A stretch of 5,160 bases of DNA from Lachnospiraceae bacterium (GCA_031285465.1 JAITWD010000033.1:1-5160), one strand, 5' to 3'; positions 1-5,160 are shown, counted from the first letter of the stretch. Numbers and translations are program-made. The notes: generated from the sequence alone by a model not told the origin.

Positions 1-220
1 CGGCGGACAACGGCAGCGGGTGGCGATTGCCCGCGCTATCGCCACCCACCCCGACCTGATCATTTCCGACGAACCCGTATCCTCACTGGATGTCACCACC
101 TGTAGCCGTATAATACACCTTCTGAAAAAGTTGAGTGACGAGTATAACCTGACCATGTTATTGATCTCCCATGATCTACATTTACTGGCGCACATTAGTG
201 ATCGTATTGTGCGCCTATAA
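1..220 (+). CDS. ABC transporter ATP-binding protein, C-terminal fragment (peptide/nickel type)
   Basis: Only the last 72 residues or so are in the window; the gene starts upstream. The visible protein opens with GGQRQR, the end of the ABC signature (LSGGQ), followed by a Walker B segment LIISDEPVSSLD with the catalytic glutamate and D-loop, and the H-loop LLISHD. The wording DEPVSSLDV is typical of ATPases of oligopeptide, dipeptide and nickel importers (OppD/F, DppD/F, NikD/E), which power uptake from the cytoplasmic face of the membrane. The substrate cannot be told. The protein stops at ISDRIVRL, where relatives usually continue with a strand such as VMxxGxIVE, so the tail is short; no continuation is seen in the other frames. 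It may be naturally short or slightly truncated. It is not obviously part of the downstream regulator operon, since 236 bases separate them. Confidence 0.9.
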   Translation, partial: GGQRQRVAIARAIATHPDLIISDEPVSSLDVTTCSRIIHLLKKLSDEYNLTMLLISHDLHLLAHISDRIVRL

Positions 221-229
221 AGCAAAACT

Positions 230-308
230 ACCTCCTGTGACGATATTTTCACTTCCCACGCGGTGTTTTCGTTAGTTCTGTGCAATTAATGCACAGAACT
301 AACGAAAA
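230..308 (+). other. Conserved intergenic element, copy A
   Basis: This stretch aligns with 2584-2651 (copy B) from ACCT at 230 to CAG at 296 with one gap and about 46 of 68 positions identical by hand count. Shared blocks are GTGA..G..ATTTTCACTTCC (237-256 against 2591-2610), TTTT (266-269 against 2621-2624) and, exactly eight bases later in both, a hairpin core CTNNGCA, five-base loop, TGCNCAG. One stem pair changes from T-A (281/293) here to C-G (2636/2648) in copy B. The element begins ten bases after the ABC gene stop and lies about 150 bases before the LytTR regulator. It could be a structured RNA or a small dispersed repeat; the strand is assigned only because both copies sit upstream of plus-strand regulator genes. 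Confidence 0.55.
266..308. repeat. Perfect 19-bp inverted repeat, 5-base loop
   Basis: Bases 266-284 are the exact reverse complement of 290-308, with ATTAA between. The arms begin TTTTCGTTAG and the repeat reads nearly the same on both strands. No T-run follows the stem in either direction (AAAAATCACG follows on the plus strand), so it is not a standard intrinsic terminator, though it could still slow or end ABC transcription or stabilise its 3' end. Each arm carries TTCGTTAGT, eight of nine positions of the LytTR-box consensus WMCGTTNRK, so an operator role for the regulator encoded just downstream is also possible. Confidence 0.85.
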
Positions 309-346
309 ATCACGAATAATCGCCCATTATTCCGACAGCGCCGGTC

Positions 347-375
347 TTGCATTTTTCGCCCGGTCATAGTAAACT
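347..375 (+). promoter_or_regulatory. Possible promoter of the LytTR regulator-kinase operon
   Basis: TTGCAT (347-352) and TAAACT (370-375) are separated by 17 bases and match the sigma-A boxes at three and four of six positions. Transcription would start near 382, leaving a leader of about 75 bases before the GTG start. The match is moderate, and no better candidate was seen in the gap. Confidence 0.35.
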
Positions 376-378
376 ATG
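365..378. promoter_or_regulatory. Palindrome over the predicted -10 box (possible operator)
   Basis: CATAGT-AA-ACTATG is a perfect palindrome of two 6-base arms with a 2-base spacer. It covers the whole predicted -10 box TAAACT, a usual position for a repressor site. The binding protein is unknown. The arms do not match the LytTR consensus. Confidence 0.3.
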
Positions 379-413
379 CCGTAACGTAACCCATTCCCGC
401 AGTAACTTTTTAC

Positions 414-434
414 AATGACAAAAAGCTTGTCATT
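414..434 (+). other. Leader hairpin upstream of the LytTR regulator
   Basis: AATGACAA (414-421) pairs with TTGTCATT (427-434) around the loop AAAGC: eight base pairs, ending seven bases before the ribosome binding site. A competing six-pair stem, CTTTTT (406-411) with AAAAAG (420-425), uses some of the same bases, so the two cannot form together. It is A/T-rich and may have no function. Confidence 0.3.
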
Positions 435-441
435 TTACCTC

Positions 442-448
442 AGAGGAG
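442..448 (+). promoter_or_regulatory. Ribosome binding site that sets the GTG start at 457
   Basis: AGAGGAG lies eight bases before the GTG at 457. The in-frame ATG at 415 has no purine-rich site before it and would add 14 residues (MTKSLSFYLRGDST) ahead of the normal start of a receiver domain. The GTG start is therefore preferred. Confidence 0.7.
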
Positions 449-456
449 ATTCCACC

Positions 457-1170
457 GTGACTATCATGATCTGTGACGACGAATTGGCGATAATAGAACA
501 AACTAAAGAGCAAATACTTCGTTATTCAATTGAACGCAATTGTGAATTGGCGATCATATGCTGTACAACGGCGCAAGAACTACTCGCCGCGCCCTTCAAC
601 TATGATATTTTGTTGATCGACATCATGCTGGACGACGGTATGGACGGGATCACAATCGCAAAACAACTGCGGTCGGCGGGGAATAAAGCGATATTTTGTA
701 TCGTTACATCATATAAAGACCGGGCTATTGACGGATATGAGGCAACGGTATTCCGTTATCTGGTGAAGCCTCTTTCAGGAAAGGCACTCTATCAAACCCT
801 TGACGCGGCGATTGATACACTGAGCTACGATAAAAAGCTTATTAGTGTAAAATTTAAATACCAGACCAATTATGTGCATGTGAAGGATATTATCTACGTG
901 GAATCATATCTGCGCAAACGATATATCGTAACACAGTCCGACCGTCACCCGACTACTGCGTCATGGCAGGAGCTGCTGCGACAGTTTGAAGACTATCCGC
1001 ATTTTTTTAGCCCGAAGAGTACCTACTTAGTCAATCTCGTCCATGTAACCGCCCAGTCCCGCCTTTTGTTGACAATGAGTGACGGAACCCGGATCAGGTT
1101 TGCGGAGGGGAAATATGAACAGTTTCTGGTTGCTTTCGCCGATTTTCTTGATAAAGGAGGATTAATATGA
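457..1170 (+). CDS. LytTR-family response regulator (AgrA/LytR type)
   Basis: A cytoplasmic two-component response regulator of 237 residues, the usual size. The receiver domain covers about residues 2-120: acidic pair D7-D8, phosphoacceptor D55 in LLIDIML, T84 in IVTSYKD and K104 in YLVKPL. A LytTR DNA-binding domain follows from about 130 to 232 (ISVKFKYQTNYVHVKDIIYVES, then HFFSPKSTYLVNLVHV, matching the usual region F..h.S.LVNl). Regulators of this family bind paired 9-base boxes upstream of target promoters. The GTG start is chosen for its AGAGGAG site and because it places the first receiver strand at the N-terminus. The stop overlaps the kinase start as ATGA, so the two are translationally coupled and almost certainly partners. 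Targets are not known; the flanking intergenic elements are candidates. Confidence 0.9.
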   Translation: MTIMICDDELAIIEQTKEQILRYSIERNCELAIICCTTAQELLAAPFNYDILLIDIMLDDGMDGITIAKQLRSAGNKAIFCIVTSYKDRAIDGYEATVFRYLVKPLSGKALYQTLDAAIDTLSYDKKLISVKFKYQTNYVHVKDIIYVESYLRKRYIVTQSDRHPTTASWQELLRQFEDYPHFFSPKSTYLVNLVHVTAQSRLLLTMSDGTRIRFAEGKYEQFLVAFADFLDKGGLI

Positions 1171-2453
1171 ACCTATTGCTGATGTTTTTTTTTAACACCG
1201 TTAGTTATTGGCTGCTCATTTTTTTTCAATTGAATTATTTACAAAAACGCAAAAAGTTCCTCCCGCTTGCCCTGATCGGCTGGGCAGTGATCCTGACCAT
1301 CCTTTATTTTGCAAATGAACTGGATAATATGTACCTTAACCGTTTGCGGTCATCGTTATTTCTTTTGGTGTCGTCGGTGTTTTGCTATAAGGAGCGGTTA
1401 CTTAAGATTGTTACCATCACCTTGGTATATGATTCGATCCTGACGGTGGTGAATGGCAGTGTGCTGGCAGCTTTTAACACCTACTTTATTTTATGGGACT
1501 GGAGTGCGCTACCCATCGACCGCGGGTATCTGATCTATGCCTGTGTTTATACGATCTCCTTTCTGATCGTGCTATTGTTAAAAATAGTTCACCGGGAAAA
1601 GAACACCGTCAACAACACCGGTGTCCTCCTTGGCATATCCGGCTATTCCATCCTGCTGACGCTATCCATGGGAGAGTTGCTCTATACCGTTTTTTCCTAT
1701 GACTCTTTTATTGAGTATATTTTATCCTTTTCTTTCCTGCTGGTGCCGATCTTTTCCTACATTTTTATCCTTTCGCACTTTGATAATGTCAGCCGAAGAA
1801 AGGAACTCGAGCTGACTCTTGCGGTCAATAAGGAGCGGGAACAGACCCGCGATCTACTATTCCAACAATACGAGCGAAACATGTATGAAAAGAATGCGAT
1901 AATCCATGATTACAAAAATAATATCCTGCATCTGGCGGGGATAAGCGATAATACGGAGTTGGTACATAGTTATTGTGAGGAATTGGCAGCAGGTTATTCA
2001 AAACAGTTGGAGCATTACAATTTTGAGGTTGGAAATGAAGTATTTAATACTATTCTGGGAAAATTAAAATACGATTGCGAAAAATATCATATTGATCTGG
2101 AGCTGCAGATCCTGCATGGGGATTTTGCCTTTATCAGTCCGGTGGATGCCAGCAGCCTGTTTGGCAACATCTTTGATAATGCCGTGGAAGCCTGTCGGGT
2201 ACGGGCAGAAAACCGGCATATTGAAGCGGTACTATCTTCAAAGAATGGCTTTGCCTATGTTAAGGTGGTTAATACTTACGGTAATAAGGTGGTCGAAAAA
2301 CAAGGTAAGCTGTGGTCCACAAGAAGAAAGTATGCCACAAGAGGACATGGGATGGATATTATGAAAACGATCGCGGTGCGCTATCAGGGTGATATGAATG
2401 TTTCTTTTGATGAGATGAATTTTACTATTACTGTTTGGTTAAAGATGGCATGA
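1167..2453 (+). CDS. AgrC/ComD-like membrane sensor histidine kinase (GHKL ATPase)
   Basis: A sensor kinase of 428 residues, typical of the HPK10 group. The first 205 residues or so are hydrophobic and contain about six or seven membrane segments (roughly 1-22, 31-50, 58-73, 78-105, 117-140, 150-175, 180-205). A helical linker (about 206-240) leads to the phosphoacceptor H247 in IIHDYKNNIL, the AgrC-type H-box. The ATPase domain shows the N-box NIFDNAVEA (N334 and N338) and the G-box RGHGMDI (G393, G395). It should autophosphorylate at H247 and pass phosphate to the LytTR regulator whose gene overlaps it. The start has a strong AAAGGAGG site six bases upstream. Kinases of this group often sense peptides, but no agrB- or agrD-like gene is visible here, so the signal is unknown. 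Runs of nine and eight T (1185-1193, 1219-1226) lie in the first 20 codons. Confidence 0.9.
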   Translation: MNLLLMFFFNTVSYWLLIFFQLNYLQKRKKFLPLALIGWAVILTILYFANELDNMYLNRLRSSLFLLVSSVFCYKERLLKIVTITLVYDSILTVVNGSVLAAFNTYFILWDWSALPIDRGYLIYACVYTISFLIVLLLKIVHREKNTVNNTGVLLGISGYSILLTLSMGELLYTVFSYDSFIEYILSFSFLLVPIFSYIFILSHFDNVSRRKELELTLAVNKEREQTRDLLFQQYERNMYEKNAIIHDYKNNILHLAGISDNTELVHSYCEELAAGYSKQLEHYNFEVGNEVFNTILGKLKYDCEKYHIDLELQILHGDFAFISPVDASSLFGNIFDNAVEACRVRAENRHIEAVLSSKNGFAYVKVVNTYGNKVVEKQGKLWSTRRKYATRGHGMDIMKTIAVRYQGDMNVSFDEMNFTITVWLKMA

Positions 2454-2495
2454 CAAAAATTGTTACCTCAATACAGGACAAAACTGGAAAAATGA

Positions 2496-2524
2496 TTGAG
2501 TTTAGCAAGCGACCATGTTATAAT
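2496..2524 (+). promoter_or_regulatory. Sigma-A promoter for the REC-GGDEF gene
   Basis: TTGAGT (2496-2501) and a perfect TATAAT (2519-2524) are 17 bases apart, with an extended -10 TG just before the second box (TGTTATAAT). Transcription would begin near 2531, giving a leader of about 170 bases that contains all of element copy B. It starts only 43 bases after the kinase stop, and no terminator is seen between, so read-through from the kinase operon could also reach the gene. Confidence 0.7.
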
Positions 2525-2565
2525 CATTATTATTTTATTACTATTCAGTACCTTCATAGTTACGT

Positions 2566-2654
2566 TGAAAATCCATTAAAATCACCTGCGGTGATGGGAT
2601 TTTCACTTCCAAGCGCTACGTTTTATTACGGTCTACGCAGCAAGTGCGCAGACC
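2566..2654 (+). other. Conserved intergenic element, copy B: structured leader of the REC-GGDEF gene
   Basis: Two hairpins are visible. The first is nested: TGAAAATCC (2566-2574) pairs with GGATTTTCA (2597-2605), and inside it ATCACC (2581-2586) pairs with GGTGAT (2590-2595) around TGC. The second pairs 2630-2639 with 2645-2654, ten pairs with one A-C mismatch and a five-base loop. The region 2584-2651 aligns with copy A at 230-296. No T-run follows either hairpin, so a terminator role is unlikely. TCACCT (2582-2587) can also pair with AGGTGA (2691-2696), which overlaps the ribosome binding site of the next gene, giving a plausible open/closed switch. It does not match any riboswitch class I can recognise. 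Confidence 0.5.
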
Positions 2655-2700
2655 TATTGAACAGCTACATTATTTTACATAATATTCCGGAGGTGAAAAC

Positions 2701-3612
2701 ATGCGGGAAAATGCAAAATACAGTATATTAATAGTGGATGATGAAAAGACCAATTTAGATGTCTTAAATCATATTTTGAGAAATGAATATACTATTTATG
2801 TTGCCAAAACCGGTGCGATGGCACTGCGACGGGCGCGGGAAGATCATCCGGATATGATTTTGTTAGATATCTTGATGGCGGACATGAGTGGTTATGATGT
2901 GCTTAAGGAACTTAAGCAATATGATGAGACGAGACATATTCCGGTTATTTTTATTACCGGTTTGTCCAGTACGTCTGATGAGGAGAAGGGATTTTTACTG
3001 GGAGCGGTAGATTATGTGATCAAGCCGTTTAATAATTCCATCGTTAAGGCGCGGGTACGTAATCACATGGAGACGGTGCGACAGCGACGGATGATCGCGG
3101 GGGGGACGATCGATATTCTGACGGGGATGCCCAACCGTCGTAATTTTGAGGATCAGCTTTTGATAGAATGGCAGCAGGCGGTCCGTGATGGTATGCCGCT
3201 GAGTGTACTTAAGGTGGATGTCGATCTGATGGCACGATATAATGAAAAACATGGATTTTTACAGGGCGATATTTTCCTGCAAGCTATTGTCAATGCATTT
3301 GCCCGTAATTTAAAGCGGCCGAGTGATTATGCGGCCCATATTGGTAGCGATGAATTTGTCGCCATCCTGCCCGGTACCGAGCCACGCGGAGCGGCTACAG
3401 TAGCGGAAGATATCAGAAGGATGATAGAGGCGATGGAGATCCCCAGAACCGGAACGATGGCGGCGGGTAATACAGTAAGTATCGGCTCGGCTGGACGCTG
3501 TCCGAAACCAAATGAAGAGTGCACCGAGATAATGCGTGAGGTCGAGCAGGCATTGGAACGGGCGAAGCAGTCGGGCCGTAACAAGGTCTGTACATATGAT
3601 CGGATATATTAA
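2701..3612 (+). CDS. REC-GGDEF response regulator, putative diguanylate cyclase with GSDEF motif
   Basis: A cytoplasmic protein of 303 residues. The receiver domain (about 6-122) has D13-D14, phosphoacceptor D56 (ILLDILM), T86 and K108 (VIKPF). The GGDEF domain (about 136-301) opens with DILTGMPNRR. Active members make cyclic di-GMP from two GTP. Here the signature reads GSDEF (215-219), with the second glycine replaced by serine. Compared with PleD, the metal ligands (D173, D217), guanine contacts (N181, D190) and phosphate-binding K and R near the end (RAKQSGRN) are kept, while the FK lysine and GH histidine are replaced (A178, F186). The inhibitory RxxD site is intact (RPSD, 206-209), five residues before the motif. 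Activity may be reduced or lost. The ATG has GGAGG seven bases upstream. Its own promoter and leader suggest separate control; no dedicated kinase lies beside it. Confidence 0.88.
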   Translation: MRENAKYSILIVDDEKTNLDVLNHILRNEYTIYVAKTGAMALRRAREDHPDMILLDILMADMSGYDVLKELKQYDETRHIPVIFITGLSSTSDEEKGFLLGAVDYVIKPFNNSIVKARVRNHMETVRQRRMIAGGTIDILTGMPNRRNFEDQLLIEWQQAVRDGMPLSVLKVDVDLMARYNEKHGFLQGDIFLQAIVNAFARNLKRPSDYAAHIGSDEFVAILPGTEPRGAATVAEDIRRMIEAMEIPRTGTMAAGNTVSIGSAGRCPKPNEECTEIMREVEQALERAKQSGRNKVCTYDRIY

Positions 3613-3655
3613 CCGTTTGACTAAACAGGCATAAAATGCAATTAGGATAATAGTG

Positions 3656-3704
3656 AAAAGAACGATGAAACAGCCATAGAAGGAGGCGTTCATCGTTCTT
3701 TTTT
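3656..3704 (+). terminator. Intrinsic terminator between convergent genes, likely bidirectional
   Basis: AAAAGAACGATGAA (3656-3669) pairs exactly with 3689-3702, a 14-base-pair stem with a 19-base loop, followed by more T (T-run 3699-3704, then ATT). It lies 43 bases after the REC-GGDEF stop. On the minus strand the stem also ends in TTTT, so it can serve buk, whose stop is 27 bases away. The large loop is less usual, but a short inner GCC/GGC pairing (3673-3675 with 3685-3687) could shrink it. Confidence 0.8.
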
Positions 3705-3730
3705 ATTCTTTGTAATATAATTAAATACGA

Positions 3731-4798
3731 TCAGTATACCTGAGCTTCTTCTTCGCCATTCATAACACGTAGCGCGCCCTGAACCAATGCAAGCAGTTCA
3801 TCCTCTCCCGGATAAACGGTGATGGGGGCGATCCAACCGGAAAGCTCATTAAGCGAATCGATAACCGACTTGTTGTAGGCAATACCACCAGTGATTAAAA
3901 TCTGATCTATCTTACCTTTAAGAACACATGCCATTGAACCGATATCCTTTGCCACCTGCATCATAAAGGCTTCGCGGACGAGGGTCCATTCGGCATCACC
4001 TTCGGCCACCTTTTTCTCGACATCACGCATGTCATTGGTGTGCAGATAGGCATTGAGTCCGCCGTTACCGGTAATCTTCTTAAGCATTTCCTTCTCAGAA
4101 TATTGGCCGGAATAACACATCCGGATCAAGCCACCGGCAGGAACCGCACCGGCCCGCTCAGGAGAAAAAGCACCATCGCCGTCTAAGGCATTAAAGACAT
4201 CGATAACCTTGCCGCCACTATGTGCACCGACCGAGACGCCGCCACCCAGATGAACAACAATGAGGTTTAGCTCGTCATAAGGGCGACCACTTTCGCGGGC
4301 ATAACGCTTGGCAATGGCCTTCTGGTTGAGGGCATGAAAGATGCTGACCCGCGGTAGCTCCGGAACTCCGGAAAGGCGGGCGGCGGGACACAGCTCATCC
4401 ACAACGACCGGATCAACAATATAAGAAGGGATATTAAGCGAGTCGGCAATCTCTCTTGCGATCAGACCGCCCAGATTGGAAGCATGTTCGCCACGCGCAC
4501 TGCTGTTAAGATCGGCTATTAGCGCGTCGTTGATGGTATAGGTGCCACTGACGATCGGTTTGAGTAAGCCACCCCGTCCCACCACCATATTAAGCGATGC
4601 GATATCAAACGACCTATCCTTAAGTACGCCGACAATAATATCCTTGCGAAAGTTTTTTTGGTCGGCGATGGAGGCAAAACGGGCGATTTCTTCAGTGGTA
4701 TGGCGTAGTGTTTCTTCGAATAAAAGGGTTTCGTCCTCAAAAACACCAATTTTGGTGGAAGTGGAACCGGGATTGATAACCAGACTTTTTATTGACAT
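3731..4798 (-). CDS. buk: Butyrate kinase
   Basis: Cytoplasmic kinase of the acetate kinase/ASKHA superfamily that converts butyryl phosphate and ADP to butyrate and ATP, the energy-yielding last step of butyrate formation. The protein has the N-terminal phosphate loop LVINPGSTSTKIG, the nucleotide-binding segment VVHLGGGVSVGAHSGGKV, the family signature LDGDGAFSPERAGAVPAGGL, then ITGNGGLNAYLHTND and a C-terminal ITGGIAYN. With the start at 4798 it has 355 residues, the normal length. An in-frame ATG at 4810 would add MGIN; neither has a strong ribosome binding site (weak GGG seven bases before 4798; AGGAAA too far before 4810). The end of ptb lies upstream on the same strand, so the pair probably forms an operon. 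Some relatives act on branched-chain acids, so substrate range is not certain. Confidence 0.93.
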   Translation of the reverse strand: MSIKSLVINPGSTSTKIGVFEDETLLFEETLRHTTEEIARFASIADQKNFRKDIIVGVLKDRSFDIASLNMVVGRGGLLKPIVSGTYTINDALIADLNSSARGEHASNLGGLIAREIADSLNIPSYIVDPVVVDELCPAARLSGVPELPRVSIFHALNQKAIAKRYARESGRPYDELNLIVVHLGGGVSVGAHSGGKVIDVFNALDGDGAFSPERAGAVPAGGLIRMCYSGQYSEKEMLKKITGNGGLNAYLHTNDMRDVEKKVAEGDAEWTLVREAFMMQVAKDIGSMACVLKGKIDQILITGGIAYNKSVIDSLNELSGWIAPITVYPGEDELLALVQGALRVMNGEEEAQVY

Positions 4799-4813
4799 AT
4801 TTATACCCATGCA

Positions 4814-4834
4814 TATCGCAGGTTTCCTGCGATA
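4814..4834 (-). promoter_or_regulatory. Hairpin just upstream of buk start
   Basis: On the minus strand TATCGCAGG pairs with CCTGCGATA around AAA: nine perfect pairs ending 15 bases before the start at 4798. The only clear Shine-Dalgarno-like bases before buk, AGGAAA, are at the top of this hairpin, partly in the stem. It could limit buk translation or place the ribosome. Confidence 0.4.
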
Positions 4835-4850
4835 CTGCTAAAATAAATAC

Positions 4851-4903
4851 GGTTGAAAGAATCGAATGCTGCATGGCTCCTTTACTTTTATTTTCTTTCA
4901 ACC
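4851..4903 (-). repeat. 11-bp inverted repeat around an AAAGGAG-ATG in the ptb-buk gap
   Basis: Bases 4851-4861 pair perfectly with 4893-4903 (GGTTGAAAGA and its complement), leaving a 31-base loop. On the minus strand the loop holds AAAGGAG followed two bases later by an ATG at 4874, the beginning of a 45-codon frame that runs into buk in another frame. The spacing is too short for a standard start site. Confidence 0.4.
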
Positions 4904-4936
4904 TTTTACCTTTCTTTTATTTATTAAGGGGTGATG

Positions 4937-4980
4937 GTATTGATACTGAACCAGCTTCGATAGTTGGTCAGTATCAATAC
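4937..4980. repeat. Long imperfect inverted repeat in the ptb-buk gap
   Basis: Bases 4937-4949 pair perfectly with 4968-4980 (13 pairs). After one bulged A the stem continues six more pairs, one a G-T, to a five-base loop at 4957-4961. It begins 28 bases after the ptb stop. No T-run follows on either strand, so it is not a classic terminator; it may stabilise or process the ptb-buk message, setting different amounts of the two enzymes. Confidence 0.65.
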
Positions 4981-5008
4981 TCGGTGCCGGTTTATAAAAG
5001 TGTCGATT

Positions 5009-5160
5009 TTAATGAGTGGTATTTTGATGAGACATTGCATCGGCAACGATGGCACCTAAAGCGATGGAGTTAACCTTGCACTCAAAATTATCGGAGCGGG
5101 AGGTCAGAATAACGGGGGCTTTGGTTCCGGTAAGGATATTGCCGTTAACTACCTGGGCAG
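5009..5160 (-). CDS. ptb: Phosphate butyryltransferase, C-terminal fragment
   Basis: Only the last 49 residues are inside the window; the start lies beyond base 5160. They read through NILTGTKAPVILTSRSD and KVNSIALGAIVADAM, the typical C-terminus of the phosphate acetyl/butyryltransferase family, where the TSRSD segment is strongly conserved. The enzyme turns butyryl-CoA and phosphate into butyryl phosphate and CoA, the substrate for the kinase encoded next. The order ptb then buk on the same strand is the classic clostridial arrangement and makes the butyryl rather than acetyl assignment likely. The 198-base gap to buk is longer than in many such operons and contains three inverted repeats. 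Confidence 0.85.
   Translation of the reverse strand, partial: AQVVNGNILTGTKAPVILTSRSDNFECKVNSIALGAIVADAMSHQNTTH

Noticed and set aside
1197..1205. Perfect LytTR-box match ACCGTTAGT
   Set aside because: It is a single site inside the kinase coding region with no paired second box noticed at the usual spacing, so probably chance.
230..2610. Reverse strand of the elements resembling a cobalamin riboswitch core (GGGAAGTGAAAAT)
   Set aside because: Only a short segment matches; no B12 box or following conserved core is present, and transcripts in that direction would be antisense to the upstream genes.
2435..2731. Open frame of 98 codons between the kinase and REC-GGDEF genes
   Set aside because: It overlaps the kinase end, a good promoter, the structured element and the next gene's start, has no proper ribosome binding site, and resembles no peptide precursor.
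2995..3693. Minus-strand frames opposite the REC-GGDEF gene
   Set aside because: They are antisense shadows of a well-supported gene and show no domain signature.
4937..4980. Intrinsic terminator after ptb
   Set aside because: The stem is strong but no T-run follows on either strand.
4929..5010. Third copy of the A/B element
   Set aside because: It has a long hairpin, but flanking similarity to A and B is limited to a few bases such as AAGTG and does not align beyond chance.
4792..5073. Plus-strand frame of 93 codons across the ptb-buk gap
   Set aside because: It runs antisense over both the start of buk and the end of ptb, includes three inverted repeats, and its product has no recognisable features.

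Overview
The window looks like chromosomal DNA from a butyrate-forming anaerobic Firmicute, probably of the class Clostridia. The evidence is a butyrate kinase preceded by the C-terminus of a phosphate butyryltransferase, an AgrC-like sensor kinase with a LytTR regulator, and strong GGAGG-type ribosome binding sites. Genus or species cannot be named from the sequence alone.

Layout, left to right. (1) 1-220: C-terminal end of an ABC transporter ATPase of the peptide/nickel type, with an unusually short tail. (2) 221-456: a 236-base gap holding a long perfect inverted repeat (266-308) inside a conserved element (copy A), then a possible promoter with a palindrome over its -10 box, and a small hairpin. 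(3) 457-2453: a LytTR response regulator and an AgrC/ComD-like membrane histidine kinase, overlapping by ATGA and clearly one operon. (4) 2454-2700: a 247-base gap with a good sigma-A promoter (2496-2524) and, in the predicted leader, copy B of the same element. (5) 2701-3612: a REC-GGDEF response regulator whose signature motif reads GSDEF. (6) 3656-3704: a terminator between convergent genes. (7) 3731-5160, minus strand: the butyrate branch, ptb (partial) then buk, separated by 198 bases with three hairpins.

How the genes may work together. The sensor kinase probably phosphorylates the LytTR regulator, which would control nearby promoters. The REC-GGDEF protein has no kinase of its own in the window, so it could be a regulatory target of the LytTR pair or respond to a distant kinase. 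Ptb and Buk convert butyryl-CoA to butyrate and make ATP, and are probably unrelated to the signalling genes beyond sharing the terminator region.

The most interesting signal is the pair of related intergenic elements (A, about 230-308; B, about 2566-2654). They share about two thirds of their bases over about 68 positions with one gap, both end in a hairpin with a 5-base loop, and show one compensatory base-pair change. Each precedes a response-regulator gene. In copy B a segment can pair either locally or with the downstream ribosome binding site, as in a translational switch. This may be an undescribed structured leader RNA or a small repeat family; genome-wide searches would decide.
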